DNA of 64,000 nucleotides from Microbacterium trichothecenolyticum (GCF_000956465.1 NZ_JYJA01000030.1:90949-154948); one strand, 5' to 3'. Counted from the first letter of the stretch, positions 26,201 through 33,909 are shown. A program made the numbers and translations. The notes: generated by a model from the sequence alone, not told the origin.

Positions 26201-26571
26201 TAGGCGGCGTTGCCCGAGGCCCACGAGAACACGGCGTCGGGGTCGAGTGCATTCTGATAGACGTCCCACTCGCCCGATGCGACGTCGTCGGTCGCCAGCA
26301 CCGCGTAGTCGCGCATCGCGAACCCCGCCTGCTGCGCCGTCGCCTCGTCGTGCCCGGTGTAGACGTACAGGCGGCCGTCCGCTCCCACGAGGGGTGCGGC
26401 GTCGGCGGTGTACAGCGAACCGTCGGAGATGATCGGGTTTCCTGCGGATGTGATCGTGCGGGTCGGCGGTGGGGTCTCGGCGGCGGATGCCGGTAGGGCG
26501 CCGCCCGCGAGGATCAGCGCGACAGCTGCGGCAGTCGCCACCGCCGCCCGCGCCAGGACGTTGTCGTTCAT
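23233..26571 (-). CDS. Exported GH43 glycosidase with two discoidin-like modules (HypAA-like candidate)
   Basis: Predicted 1112-residue exported enzyme. ATG at 26571 has AAAGGTG 8 bases upstream. After the signal peptide (1-30) the GH43 domain is N-terminal (about 38-335): Asp57 in YTADAAP (base), Asp193 in VIDPHVF and Glu241 in FYEAPWVF (acid). Then come a discoidin-like module (about 345-500), a Big_4-like module, Ig/chitobiase-like repeats, a second discoidin-like module (about 775-945), an Ig module, and the shared C-terminal module, which here ends TACQ instead of SCG. The domain order differs from the LamG-GH43 proteins to the left, so it is a distinct GH43 lineage. HypAA, a GH43 arabinofuranosidase of the bifidobacterial hyp system, is a possible functional parallel. 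Confidence 0.82.
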   Translation of the reverse strand: MNDNVLARAAVATAAAVALILAGGALPASAAETPPPTRTITSAGNPIISDGSLYTADAAPLVGADGRLYVYTGHDEATAQQAGFAMRDYAVLATDDVASGEWDVYQNALDPDAVFSWASGNAAYAGHAVLGGDGKYYWYVPVESKDTTQANRMAIGVAVSDSPVGPWTDATGAPLVRWSDVFGSSTNGQEVIDPHVFTDTDGTVYLYWGSWSVARVVKLTSSMTALDGAISTMSGLTSFYEAPWVFKKNGLYYLLYDWKSGGSSCTPSNYQACIAYATSTSPTGPWNYQGIILSGTSATTVHPSLIDFKGKSYLTYHTKDAVGGGHFRRSVAIDEVTWDGAKILPVTQTLAKDPKLTPSANLALDAQVKASFTEQPPMRTTAVNDGFRATTALLPPDQWGNYRGTTSANETDWLSYQWTTPVRTGSVGIQFHQDSNWIRPPASWKLEYLDAAGDWRPVEGATYPTTVNTWLTASFTPVTTTALRATFAGRASGAYFNSVSVSEWEVYGREAAAPAPVDVHTKPGVAPSLPAAVRITVDGAQQWAPVNWLPVKASDYAQTGTFMATGRALGVAAGLVQANVIVSSDDPPAPPADHDAPTVTLAASGTSGADGWFASNVTLRASAEDAVDYLTTVSTRIGSGAWTATPNARFAEVSVTAEGTSTVTARAEDSSGNVSAEVSRTVKIDKTAPTANAALDTAARTVSITATDAGSGVAAIEYRFDGAGAWVAATAGTAIAAPDGLPHQLTYRVRDVAGNTANGSVTIPKDPNAQLTGNISSYATATASFTSSWENVNGLKDGTNAPFENAAAKYATSWGTWPQAGQQTARLTWSFSVDVDSVGVWWYRDSPDTANAGMIPPKSWVLQYLDADGTTWRDVALDAGQSYGRTGTGFDRVDFAPVKTTSLRIVSQSWGAAEGGGSTGIREWQVIAAAPAATPAIEVPATAVTAGSQFPVSLTGGAADADYAVTLEPGTAALGTIHTDGSGAGSLTATAGAGLAAGEYTVRVVRGDVVLEKKITVALPALQLEATATSRCVAGKVQLVTVVKNVSGTALEVDVSSAYGSKSLAVQPGKSASVAFATRSASVVGGTIAVAAAAEDGRTAQAEAAFSATACQ

Positions 26572-26666
26572 GCGTGAATCACCTTTGTTTCGTCAGCGGC
26601 TGGTCTCGGCCGGGTACGCGACAGCGACTCGAGGAGCACCGAAACCGGTTGACACCACAGCAGCGA

Positions 26667-26747
26667 TGTTGGCGCTCACATTTGGTGTTCTCGACGCTGG
26701 AATCCCGCGTGAGGGGCAGTTTGGCAGTGACCGACGCGCCAGCGCAA
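26667..26747 (-). promoter_or_regulatory. Promoter and operator of the discoidin-GH43 gene
   Basis: On the minus strand -35 TTGCGC (26742-26747) stands 18 bases from a weak -10 CAAACT (26718-26723). TCTCGAAAACGA lies just upstream of the -35. Operator-like TGTTGGCGCTCACA (26667-26680, 12 of 14) lies downstream of the start point. Confidence 0.5.
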
Positions 26748-26797
26748 TCGTTTTCGAGAATTTCGAAACTCCGAGCCGTCCATGACGGCACGGAGGG

Positions 26798-27829
26798 TCA
26801 TCGACGCGGGATCGTCGACCCTCGGATCACGAGCCGCACCGGAAGATGGTGGCTTCCCTGGCCGATGTTCACGCCGTCGATCGCGTCGAACACCCGTTGC
26901 GCGGCCTGGCGCCCAAGCTGCTGCAGGTTCGCATCGATGCTGGTGAGCTGGGGGCGCGAGTTGGTCGCGAGCACCTCCCAGTTGTCGTAGCCGATCACCG
27001 CGAGGTCGTCGGGCACGCTGCGCCCGAGGTCGCGGGCGGTGTCCAGCGCACCGCGCGCGATCTGATCGGATCCGCAGAAGATCGCATCGACATCGGGATG
27101 CCGCTGGAGCAGGATCGCCGCGGCATCCCGGCCCCAGTGCTCTGTCCATTCCGAGAACATCGGCTCCCCCACGAGCTCCAGCCCTGCCGCGGCGAGCCCG
27201 GCACGGGCCCCCGCGACGCGATCCTGCGCGGCGGCGTATGCGGGATCGCCCGTGATGAGGGCGATGCGGGTCCGGCCGCAGGCGATCAGGTGCTCGACGG
27301 CGAGGCGCCCGCCTGCGTAGTTGTCGGGGGTCAGCGAGAGGTCGCGGGGGTCGTCGGACGGCGCATAGGCGTACACGACGGGAACCGGGAGGTCCTGGCC
27401 GAGCGATGGACGGGGGTCGGTCTGGCGCCCGACGACGATGATCCCGTCGACGCGGCGGCTGAGGAGAGCCTTGAGATGGTGCTGCTCGCGGATGGCGTCG
27501 CCGCGCGCATCGCACAGGAACACGTTGATCTGCCCCGCCCCGAAGGCGTCCTCGGCGCCCATGAGGATCGGGATCATGAAGCGGCCTTCCAAGTCGCTCG
27601 TGAGCAGTCCCACGGTGCCGGTGCGGCCGGCGAGCAGCCCTTTCGCCATGGCGTTGGGGGTGAACGACAGCTCGTCGGCTGCGCGCAGCACGCGCTGCCG
27701 CGTCGCGACCGCGACGTCGTCGCGATTGTTGAGCGCCTTCGACGCCGTCGCAATCGACACTCCCGCACGCCGAGCCACGTCGCTCAGTGTCGCGGCGCGC
27801 GACCCGTTTTCGCTCGTTGCCACGGCCAT
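26798..27829 (-). CDS. LacI-family transcriptional regulator
   Basis: This 343-residue protein has an N-terminal LacI helix-turn-helix (TLSDVARRAGVSIATASKAL), the hinge-helix region, and a periplasmic-binding-protein-like sensor domain (VGLLTSDLEGRFM, DAIFCGSDQIARGAL, PDDLAVIGYDNWEV). Such regulators repress sugar genes until an oligosaccharide binds. ATG at 27829 is reported, but AGGGAGG abuts it; the GTG at 27823, 6 bases from that site, is at least as likely to be the start. It is divergent from the sugar transporter operon. It is the obvious candidate to bind the TGTTAGCGCTAACA-like sites or the CGAAATGGATTTCG palindrome; sequence alone cannot say which. Confidence 0.88.
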   Translation of the reverse strand: MAVATSENGSRAATLSDVARRAGVSIATASKALNNRDDVAVATRQRVLRAADELSFTPNAMAKGLLAGRTGTVGLLTSDLEGRFMIPILMGAEDAFGAGQINVFLCDARGDAIREQHHLKALLSRRVDGIIVVGRQTDPRPSLGQDLPVPVVYAYAPSDDPRDLSLTPDNYAGGRLAVEHLIACGRTRIALITGDPAYAAAQDRVAGARAGLAAAGLELVGEPMFSEWTEHWGRDAAAILLQRHPDVDAIFCGSDQIARGALDTARDLGRSVPDDLAVIGYDNWEVLATNSRPQLTSIDANLQQLGRQAAQRVFDAIDGVNIGQGSHHLPVRLVIRGSTIPRR

Positions 27830-27866
27830 CCTCCCTCTCGTGCTCAAACGTTATCGAAGACCATAC

Positions 27867-27913
27867 TTGACGGTCTTGCAATGGCCACGATAGCTTGCTC
27901 GAAATGGATTTCG
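27867..27913 (+). promoter_or_regulatory. Promoter and palindromic operator of the sugar-transporter operon
   Basis: TTGACG (27867-27872) and TAGCTT (27891-27896) are 18 bases apart. The perfect palindrome CGAAATGGATTTCG (arms CGAAAT/ATTTCG) at 27900-27913 lies over the expected transcription start. It differs from the sites upstream of the exported enzymes. Confidence 0.6.
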
Positions 27914-28005
27914 CCGATTTCGGTTTTCATCCATTGCACCCACTCGCAGCGATGCCGACCCGTCCAGCGTCATCCGCTCGAAGAAGAGCCAGAGGAGACA
28001 GTTGC

Positions 28006-29301
28006 ATGATCACCACCCGACGTCGTGCCGCACTGCGGGCGGCGACCGCCCTCGTCACGGCGGGCGCCCTCATCGGCGGCCTCGCCGCCTGCGCCGGCAG
28101 CGACAGCCCCGCGCCGGCCGCATCCATTCCCGCTGAGGGAACGGACGACGGCTCGACGCTCACGCTGTGGACCCGCGCCCCCATGGAGCGGCAGGCCAAG
28201 CTCCTGGTCGAGGCATACAATGACAGCCACGAGAACGAGGTCGAGCTGACCGTCGTCCCCAACGACGACTACGTCGCGAAGGTCGGCGCCGCCGCCGGCT
28301 CGGGAGGCCTTCCCGACCTCTTCGCCGCGGACATCGTCTACGTGCCCAACTGGGTCGAGCAGGGCCTGTTCGCCGACATCACCGACCAGATCGACAGCCT
28401 GGACTACAAGGACTCGATCAACAAGGGCCACCTCGCGGCCGGCACTTACGAGGGCCAGGAGCACGTGCTGCCCTTCGTGCTCGACCTGTCGATGCTGATG
28501 TGGAACAAGGAGCTGTTCGCCGAGGCCGGGCTCGACCCCGAGAAGGCGCCTGAGACCCTGGCCGAGTTCGCCGAGGCGGCGAAGGCCGTGCAGGCGCTCG
28601 GCAAGGACGGCGTCTCCGGTACGTCCGCAGGCCTCAACTGCGGTGGATGCCTCGTCTTCACGTGGTTCCCGAGCGTCTGGGCGTCGGGCGATCAGGTGAT
28701 GAACGCGGAGGGCACCGAGTCGCTGCTCAACGGCGAGGCCGCGCAGGAGGTCTACTCCACGTGGCAGGACCTCTACGACGCCGGGGCGGTCGCGCCGGGT
28801 TCGGCCGACGAGACCGGCGCCACCTGGGTCGCCGGATTCCAGGAGGGCAACGTCGGCATCATGCCGTACCCCGCGACCCTCCTGTCGGGCCTCGAGTTCG
28901 ACGCGGGCGTCGCCGGCATCCCCGGTGTCGACGGTGGCGTATCGACGTTCGTCGGCGGTGACGGCATCGGCATCTCGAAGGACTCGAAGCTGTCCGCGCA
29001 GGCCTGGAACTTCCTCGCCTGGATGATGTCCGACGACGCGCAGGTGCAGGTGCTCGCCAAGGACGGGAACGCGGTCTCGCGCTCGGACCTCGCCAACAAC
29101 GAGTACTCGTCCGAGGACCCGCGTCTGGTGACGATCAACGAGGTCGCCGGAGAGGGTGACACCCCCGTCGCCCTGCAGTTCCAGCAGGCGTTCAACGCGC
29201 CGGGCAGCCCGTGGCTGACCCTCGTGCGCAACGCGGTGCTCGAGGGCACCGACACCGTCGACGCCGACAACGACGAGATCACGGCCGTCCTCGACCAGTG
29301 A
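28006..29301 (+). CDS. Sugar-binding lipoprotein of an ABC importer
   Basis: This 431-residue extracellular solute-binding protein (family 1) delivers oligosaccharide to the permeases encoded next. ATG at 28006 has AGAGGAGA upstream. The N-terminus is a lipoprotein signal ending in the lipobox LAAC (cysteine at residue 29). Fold motifs are TLWTRAPM near residue 51, LMWNKELFAEAGL mid-protein and WNFLAWMMSDDAQ near the end. A stable hairpin separates it from the permease genes, usual where binding protein is made in excess. Given the cytoplasmic GH127 at the end of the operon, its ligand is probably a beta-L-arabinofuranosyl oligosaccharide, which is inference. Confidence 0.9.
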   Translation: MITTRRRAALRAATALVTAGALIGGLAACAGSDSPAPAASIPAEGTDDGSTLTLWTRAPMERQAKLLVEAYNDSHENEVELTVVPNDDYVAKVGAAAGSGGLPDLFAADIVYVPNWVEQGLFADITDQIDSLDYKDSINKGHLAAGTYEGQEHVLPFVLDLSMLMWNKELFAEAGLDPEKAPETLAEFAEAAKAVQALGKDGVSGTSAGLNCGGCLVFTWFPSVWASGDQVMNAEGTESLLNGEAAQEVYSTWQDLYDAGAVAPGSADETGATWVAGFQEGNVGIMPYPATLLSGLEFDAGVAGIPGVDGGVSTFVGGDGIGISKDSKLSAQAWNFLAWMMSDDAQVQVLAKDGNAVSRSDLANNEYSSEDPRLVTINEVAGEGDTPVALQFQQAFNAPGSPWLTLVRNAVLEGTDTVDADNDEITAVLDQ

Positions 29302-29308
29302 TACACCC

Positions 29309-29350
29309 GCGGGGCGCATCGCCGGCACCCGGCCGCGCGATGCGCCCCGC
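29309..29350 (+). terminator. Intercistronic hairpin after the binding-protein gene
   Basis: A 13-bp perfect stem GCGGGGCGCATCG / CGATGCGCCCCGC lies between the binding-protein stop and the first permease. It is likely an attenuator or mRNA-stabilising element. Confidence 0.65.
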
Positions 29351-29395
29351 ACTCTTTCCCGCTCCTTGATCCCCAGCCTCGAACGAAGGACTGAC

Positions 29396-30319
29396 GTGGC
29401 TTTCACGACCACTGCGCGCCGCGCGAGAGCACCGCGCGCGAACCGCCCGAGCCGGAGCGCCCTCGGCGGCCCCGTGCAGGGGTGGCTCTATGCCCTGCCG
29501 ACGGCACTGTTCGTCGTGGCCCTCTTCCTCATCCCCCTCGTGCTCGTACTGCAGATGTCGGGCTCGGACTGGCCGCTGCTGCGCGGCAACATGGGATGGA
29601 ACTTCCCGCAGAACTACGCCGACGCGGTCGACCTGCGGCTGTTCTGGGACTCGATCTGGTTCACCCTGAAGTACACGATCATCACGACGGTGCTGCTGAT
29701 CGGCCTCGGACTGGGTCTTGCTCTGCTCGTGCAGGAGTCGAGCGCCTGGAAGGGGTTCCTCCGTACGTCGTTCCTGATCCCGAGCGCACTCGGCCTGGCC
29801 TCGGCCTCGCTGCTGTTCTATGTGCTCTACTCGCCGTTCGCCGGCCCCTTCGCCGACCTCATGCAGACGTGGGGCTTCACCTTCCTCGGCACCCCCGAGG
29901 GTGCGCTGTGGTCGACGGTGTTCCTCATCGTGTGGCGGTACGCGGGGTTCTACATGCTTCTCATGCTCGTCGGGCTCCAGGGCATCCCCGACGACGTCTT
30001 CGAGGCCGCTCGCATCGACGGCGCGTCGCGTTGGCAGACGTTCCGCCACATCACCGTGCCGCTGCTTCGCCCGACCTTCGCCCTGACCATCGTGCTCTGC
30101 GTGACCGGGTCGCTGCTGGCGTTCGACCAGTTCTACATCCTGACCAAGGGCGGCCCTGACAACAGCACCATGACCATCGTCCAGCTGATCTACAACGTCG
30201 CCTTCCAGGGGCGCAACGACCTCGGCATCGCAGCCGCGCTGTCGGTGATCGTGCTGCTGGCCCTCATCGTCATCAACGTCGTGCAGCTGCGCGCGTTCCG
30301 CAAGCCCGAGGAGGCGTGA
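29396..30319 (+). CDS. Sugar ABC transporter permease (MalF type)
   Basis: This 307-residue inner-membrane protein has six predicted hydrophobic helices and the cytoplasmic EAA loop (EAARIDGASRWQTFRHITVP) that docks with the ATPase. GTG at 29396 has GAAGGA upstream; the frame opens earlier at 29366 but without a ribosome site. It pairs with the MalG-type permease that begins one base after its stop. No ATPase gene is present, as is common in actinobacterial sugar importers that use a shared MsiK-type ATPase. Confidence 0.9.
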   Translation: MAFTTTARRARAPRANRPSRSALGGPVQGWLYALPTALFVVALFLIPLVLVLQMSGSDWPLLRGNMGWNFPQNYADAVDLRLFWDSIWFTLKYTIITTVLLIGLGLGLALLVQESSAWKGFLRTSFLIPSALGLASASLLFYVLYSPFAGPFADLMQTWGFTFLGTPEGALWSTVFLIVWRYAGFYMLLMLVGLQGIPDDVFEAARIDGASRWQTFRHITVPLLRPTFALTIVLCVTGSLLAFDQFYILTKGGPDNSTMTIVQLIYNVAFQGRNDLGIAAALSVIVLLALIVINVVQLRAFRKPEEA

Positions 30320-30320
30320 C

Positions 30321-31214
30321 ATGACCCTCACCGACACCACCTCGACGCGCACGATCGTCGCACCCGACTACCGGCCGACGCGCGCGGGTCGCCCGCGCGG
30401 GCGCCTGGTCTACGGCATCCCGTACGTCGTGTTCACCGGCGCGCTCGCGATCATCTTCCTCTACCCGCTCGTGTGGACGACCGTGTCGTCCTTCAGCCCG
30501 CAGGCGGGCTCTGCCCAGACCGACGGCTGGGGTTTCGGCAACTACGAGTCGCTCGCGAACTTCCAGGCCGGCATCTGGGTCTACCTCGGCAACTCTCTGT
30601 TCGTGTCACTGCTCACCGTGATCCTGACGCTCGTGACGTCCTTCCTCGGCGGCTACGCGTTCGCGCGCTTCTCGTTCCCCGGCAAGAACCTGCTGTTCCT
30701 CCTGGTGCTCGCGATCCTGATGGTGCCGTACGCGACTCTGCTGATTCCGCTGTACGTGATCCTCAACGCGATCGGCCTCAACAACTCGCTGGTCGGCGTG
30801 GCGCTGGTGCTCACCATGTTCCAGCTGCCGTTCTCGATGTTCATGATGCGCATCTCGTTCGAATCGATCCCCAAGGAGATGGACGAGGCGGCGCTGGTCG
30901 ACGGCTGCAACAGCTTCTCGGCGCTGTGGCGCGTGCTGCTGCCCGCAGTCAAGCCGGGCCTCATCACGGTGGGGCTGTTCGCCTTCCTCACGGCGTGGAA
31001 CGACTTCATCGCGCCCCTCATCCTCATCACCGACACGAACCGGATGACGCTGCCCCTGGCAGTCGCGAACCTCCGGGGCCAGGTGATGGGCGTCATCGAC
31101 TACGGCGCGACGGAAGCGGGAGTCGTCGTGCTCGCCCTCCCCTGCGTCGTCCTGTTCCTGGTGCTCCAGCGCCACTATGTCCGCGGATTCATGTCGGGAG
31201 CCTTCAAGGGATGA
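30321..31214 (+). CDS. Sugar ABC transporter permease (MalG type)
   Basis: This 297-residue membrane protein has six hydrophobic helices and the EAA loop (EAALVDGCNSFSALWRVLLP). It forms the second half of the translocation pore for the lipoprotein-delivered sugar. The ATG follows the upstream stop by one base with GGAGG in the end of the preceding gene. Its own stop overlaps the ATG of the GH127 gene (ATGA), so hydrolase and importer are translationally coupled. Confidence 0.9.
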   Translation: MTLTDTTSTRTIVAPDYRPTRAGRPRGRLVYGIPYVVFTGALAIIFLYPLVWTTVSSFSPQAGSAQTDGWGFGNYESLANFQAGIWVYLGNSLFVSLLTVILTLVTSFLGGYAFARFSFPGKNLLFLLVLAILMVPYATLLIPLYVILNAIGLNNSLVGVALVLTMFQLPFSMFMMRISFESIPKEMDEAALVDGCNSFSALWRVLLPAVKPGLITVGLFAFLTAWNDFIAPLILITDTNRMTLPLAVANLRGQVMGVIDYGATEAGVVVLALPCVVLFLVLQRHYVRGFMSGAFKG

Positions 31215-33160
31215 CCATGCAGATCACCTCCACCGCACCTCAGGCGCCCGTCGCCCCTTCGAGGGGACGCCTGCGCCCGCTCGGCCAGAACGAGGTCCGC
31301 ATCACCGGCGGCTTCTGGGGCGACCGGCAGTCCGTCAATGCCGCGGGAACGCTGCGGCACATCGGCGCGCGCCTCGAGTCCGAGGGATGGCTCCCCAACT
31401 TCGATCTCGCCGTGGTCGGCGGGCTTCCCGAAAGACGCCGCGGCCGTGAGTTCTCGGACTCGGAGGTCTACAAGTACCTCGAAGCGCTCGCCTGGGAGAT
31501 CGGCCGCACCGACGACGCTGCGCTGGAGCAGCGCTTCCGTGAGGTCGTCGCGCGGGTCGCCGCGGCACAGGAGGCCGACGGCTACCTCAACACCAGGTTC
31601 GGCCACCCCGGACAGGGTTCGCGGTGGTCCGACCTCGAGTGGGGTCACGAGCTGTACTGCCTGGGCCATCTCTTCCAGGCCGCTGTCGCGCGCGAGCGCA
31701 CCCGGCCGGGGGCCGACGACGGGCTGCTCGGCATCGCCGTGCGCGCCGCCGACCTCGTGTGCATCGAGTTCGGCGCGCAGGGGCGCGACGCGATCTGCGG
31801 CCACGCCGAAGTCGAGGTGGGACTCGCCGAGCTCGCTCGTGTGACCGGTGAGCCTCGGTACCTCGAGCAGGCGCGCCTGTTCGTCGAGCGGCATGGCCAG
31901 GGCACCCTGCGCGACATCGAGTGGGGGCGCAGATACTTCCAGGACGACGTCGCGGTGCGCGACGCCGGCGCCCTGCGGGGCCACGCCGTGCGCGCGAACT
32001 ACCTCGCCTCGGGCGCCACCGATGTGGCGATCGACACCGGTGACGACGAACTCCTCGCCTCGCTGCGTCGCCAGTGGGACCGCACCACTGCGCGCCGCAC
32101 CTACGTCACGGGCGGCCAGGGCTCCCACCATCAGGACGAGGCGTTCGGCGAGGACTGGGAGCTGCCCGCCGATCGCGCCTACTCCGAGACCTGCGCGGGC
32201 GTCGGATCGATCATGTTCTCGTGGCGGCTGCTGCTCGCCGGCGGCGACGCCCGCCATGCCGATCTCATCGAGCGCACGCTCTACAACGTCGTTGCCACGT
32301 CGCCCGCACCTGACGGTCGCGCGTTCTTCTACGCCAACACGCTGCACCAGCGCGTGCCGGGCGTTCCCGCCGATCCGGAGGCCACCTCGCCGCGGGCGTC
32401 GTCCTCCTTGCGCGCCCCTTGGTTCGAGGTGTCGTGCTGCCCGCCGAACGTCGCACGGACGCTCGCGAGCCTCGACGCGTACATCGCGACCGCCGACGAC
32501 GAGGGTGTGCAGCTTCACCAGTACGCTCCGGCGCGCGTGCGCACCGCGCTCCCCGACGGTCGCGTGATCGCGTTCGACGTCGAGACGGACTATCCGGTGT
32601 CGGGCCGCATCCGCGTGATTTCGAGAACGGATGCCGCCCCCGGCGCCGAGTGGACCCTCACGCTCCGCGTGCCCGCGTGGGGCGATGGCGCCCGCGTGCG
32701 GGTGGTGCCTGCCGACGGCGGCGCTGCCGAGGAGCGGGATGCAGCTCCCGGCGCAGTCGAGGTGCGACGCGCGTTCCGCCCGGGCGATGTGGTGGAGCTG
32801 GATCTGCCCATGGCTCCCCGGCTGACCGCGCCCGATGAGCGCATCGACGCCGTGCGCGGATGCCTCGCCATCGAGCGAGGCCCGGAGGTGTTCGCCCTCG
32901 AATCGGTGGACCTCGCCGTCGCCGGCGTCGACGACGTGGCCCAGGTCGCACTCGCACCCGGCGCCGCGCCCGTCGATCGCGACGGCCGCGTGTGGATCGA
33001 TGTCGTGCGGCACAGCGGGAGCGACGCCGGCTGGCCCTACGGGGAACGGGTCGACGAGCGCGGGGGCGCAGCATCCGTTGCGGTCCCGCTCGTGCGGTAT
33101 CACGAGTGGGCCGAACGGGGACCCTCCACGATGCGTGTGTGGATCCCCGCCGCGACCTGA
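31211..33160 (+). CDS. Cytoplasmic GH127 beta-L-arabinofuranosidase (HypBA1-like)
   Basis: This 649-residue enzyme belongs to GH127. HypBA1, the founding member, hydrolyses beta-1,2-linked L-arabinofuranosyl disaccharides with a zinc-bound cysteine nucleophile. The active-site set is visible: Glu326 and Cys328 in YSETCAG, and Cys409-Cys410 in VSCCPPN, the same SCCPPN arrangement as HypBA1. There is no signal peptide, so it acts in the cytoplasm on imported oligosaccharide. The ATG at 31211 overlaps the permease stop. Its C-terminal beta-sandwich (about residues 430-649) is intact and length is normal for the family. Together with the importer it forms the last step of the predicted pathway, releasing L-arabinose. 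Confidence 0.92.
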   Translation: MTMQITSTAPQAPVAPSRGRLRPLGQNEVRITGGFWGDRQSVNAAGTLRHIGARLESEGWLPNFDLAVVGGLPERRRGREFSDSEVYKYLEALAWEIGRTDDAALEQRFREVVARVAAAQEADGYLNTRFGHPGQGSRWSDLEWGHELYCLGHLFQAAVARERTRPGADDGLLGIAVRAADLVCIEFGAQGRDAICGHAEVEVGLAELARVTGEPRYLEQARLFVERHGQGTLRDIEWGRRYFQDDVAVRDAGALRGHAVRANYLASGATDVAIDTGDDELLASLRRQWDRTTARRTYVTGGQGSHHQDEAFGEDWELPADRAYSETCAGVGSIMFSWRLLLAGGDARHADLIERTLYNVVATSPAPDGRAFFYANTLHQRVPGVPADPEATSPRASSSLRAPWFEVSCCPPNVARTLASLDAYIATADDEGVQLHQYAPARVRTALPDGRVIAFDVETDYPVSGRIRVISRTDAAPGAEWTLTLRVPAWGDGARVRVVPADGGAAEERDAAPGAVEVRRAFRPGDVVELDLPMAPRLTAPDERIDAVRGCLAIERGPEVFALESVDLAVAGVDDVAQVALAPGAAPVDRDGRVWIDVVRHSGSDAGWPYGERVDERGGAASVAVPLVRYHEWAERGPSTMRVWIPAAT

Positions 33161-33161
33161 C

Positions 33162-33452
33162 TCAGGGGCTCGGGTTGGTCGCCTTGCCGTCGAGCCAGAG
33201 CGTGTTCGACGGGTCGGAGTGGGTGGTGCCGGTGCCCACGTGCTTGTCGCTGATCTGCGGGCCCTTGGTGATGACGTGCACGAGGGCCATCGCGTGGCCG
33301 CGTCCGAGACCGTAATCGGACGCGAGCCACTCGACGATCGGCGTCGCCTTGGTGTTCTCGTCGAATCCCTTCTCGTGCGCCTTCTCGATGAGCTGACGCG
33401 GCGTGAGCCCGGTCTTCGTCTCGATGCTGTCGAGGTATGCCTGGAACGTCAT
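33162..33452 (-). CDS. DUF4287 small protein
   Basis: This 96-residue protein carries a DUF4287 domain (FQAYLDSIETKTGLTPRQLI, then GFDENTKATPIVEWL and GRGHAMALVHV). Members occur alone or joined to DUF5655; the function is not established. GAGGAG lies upstream of ATG 33452. It is 11 bases behind the cupin gene, so the two are co-transcribed, and it converges on the GH127 gene with only one base between the stops. Confidence 0.8.
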   Translation of the reverse strand: MTFQAYLDSIETKTGLTPRQLIEKAHEKGFDENTKATPIVEWLASDYGLGRGHAMALVHVITKGPQISDKHVGTGTTHSDPSNTLWLDGKATNPSP

Positions 33453-33463
33453 GTGTGATCTCC

Positions 33464-33850
33464 TCAGCTGCCGGTCGTGGGGATGTCGAGTACTCCAGGA
33501 GCATCCTGCCACTCCTGGATGATGCGGTCGGAGGCGTGGATGCACAGCACCCGCAGCCGCCCGGCACCGCTGTTCTTGAATCCGTGCCACGCGCCCGCCG
33601 GCGCGGTGGCCGTGTCGCCGGCGACCGCGTGGAGCGTCTCGCCGTCGACCGTGATGCGCGCCTCGCCCTCGAGCAGCACCCAGGTCTCGGGATAGGGATG
33701 GCGGTGGATGTCGGGACCCTGTCCGGGCTCGTTGTCGACGAGGAAGTACGACACGGCGGCGCCGTGCTCGGCGCCGATGAAGCGGCGCAGGCGCCCCGTG
33801 CCGACGCGGGTGTCGGCGGCCGGCACGATGTCCGGGATCGCGATGCTCAT
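33464..33850 (-). CDS. Small cupin-domain protein
   Basis: This 128-residue protein is a single cupin barrel: the first metal motif is HRHPYPETWVLLEGEARI and the second lies around GDTATAPAGAWHGFKN, giving His and Glu ligands in the usual places. Substrate is unknown. ATG at 33850 is chosen for GGACGGAG upstream and because the cupin fold begins here; upstream codons in frame are Arg-rich and unlikely. It is divergent from the ArsR-type regulator at 33922, which may control it. Confidence 0.78.
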   Translation of the reverse strand: MSIAIPDIVPAADTRVGTGRLRRFIGAEHGAAVSYFLVDNEPGQGPDIHRHPYPETWVLLEGEARITVDGETLHAVAGDTATAPAGAWHGFKNSGAGRLRVLCIHASDRIIQEWQDAPGVLDIPTTGS

Positions 33851-33909
33851 GGAGTGCTCCGTCCTGTCGGTGGTGTGATCCCACCCTCGTCGCCGGCGCA
33901 TGCGGACCC

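Noticed and set aside
23026..26496. A 1156-codon plus-strand open frame across the discoidin-GH43 gene
   Set aside because: Low-complexity translation with no domain; the minus-strand gene has signal peptide, catalytic residues and ribosome site.
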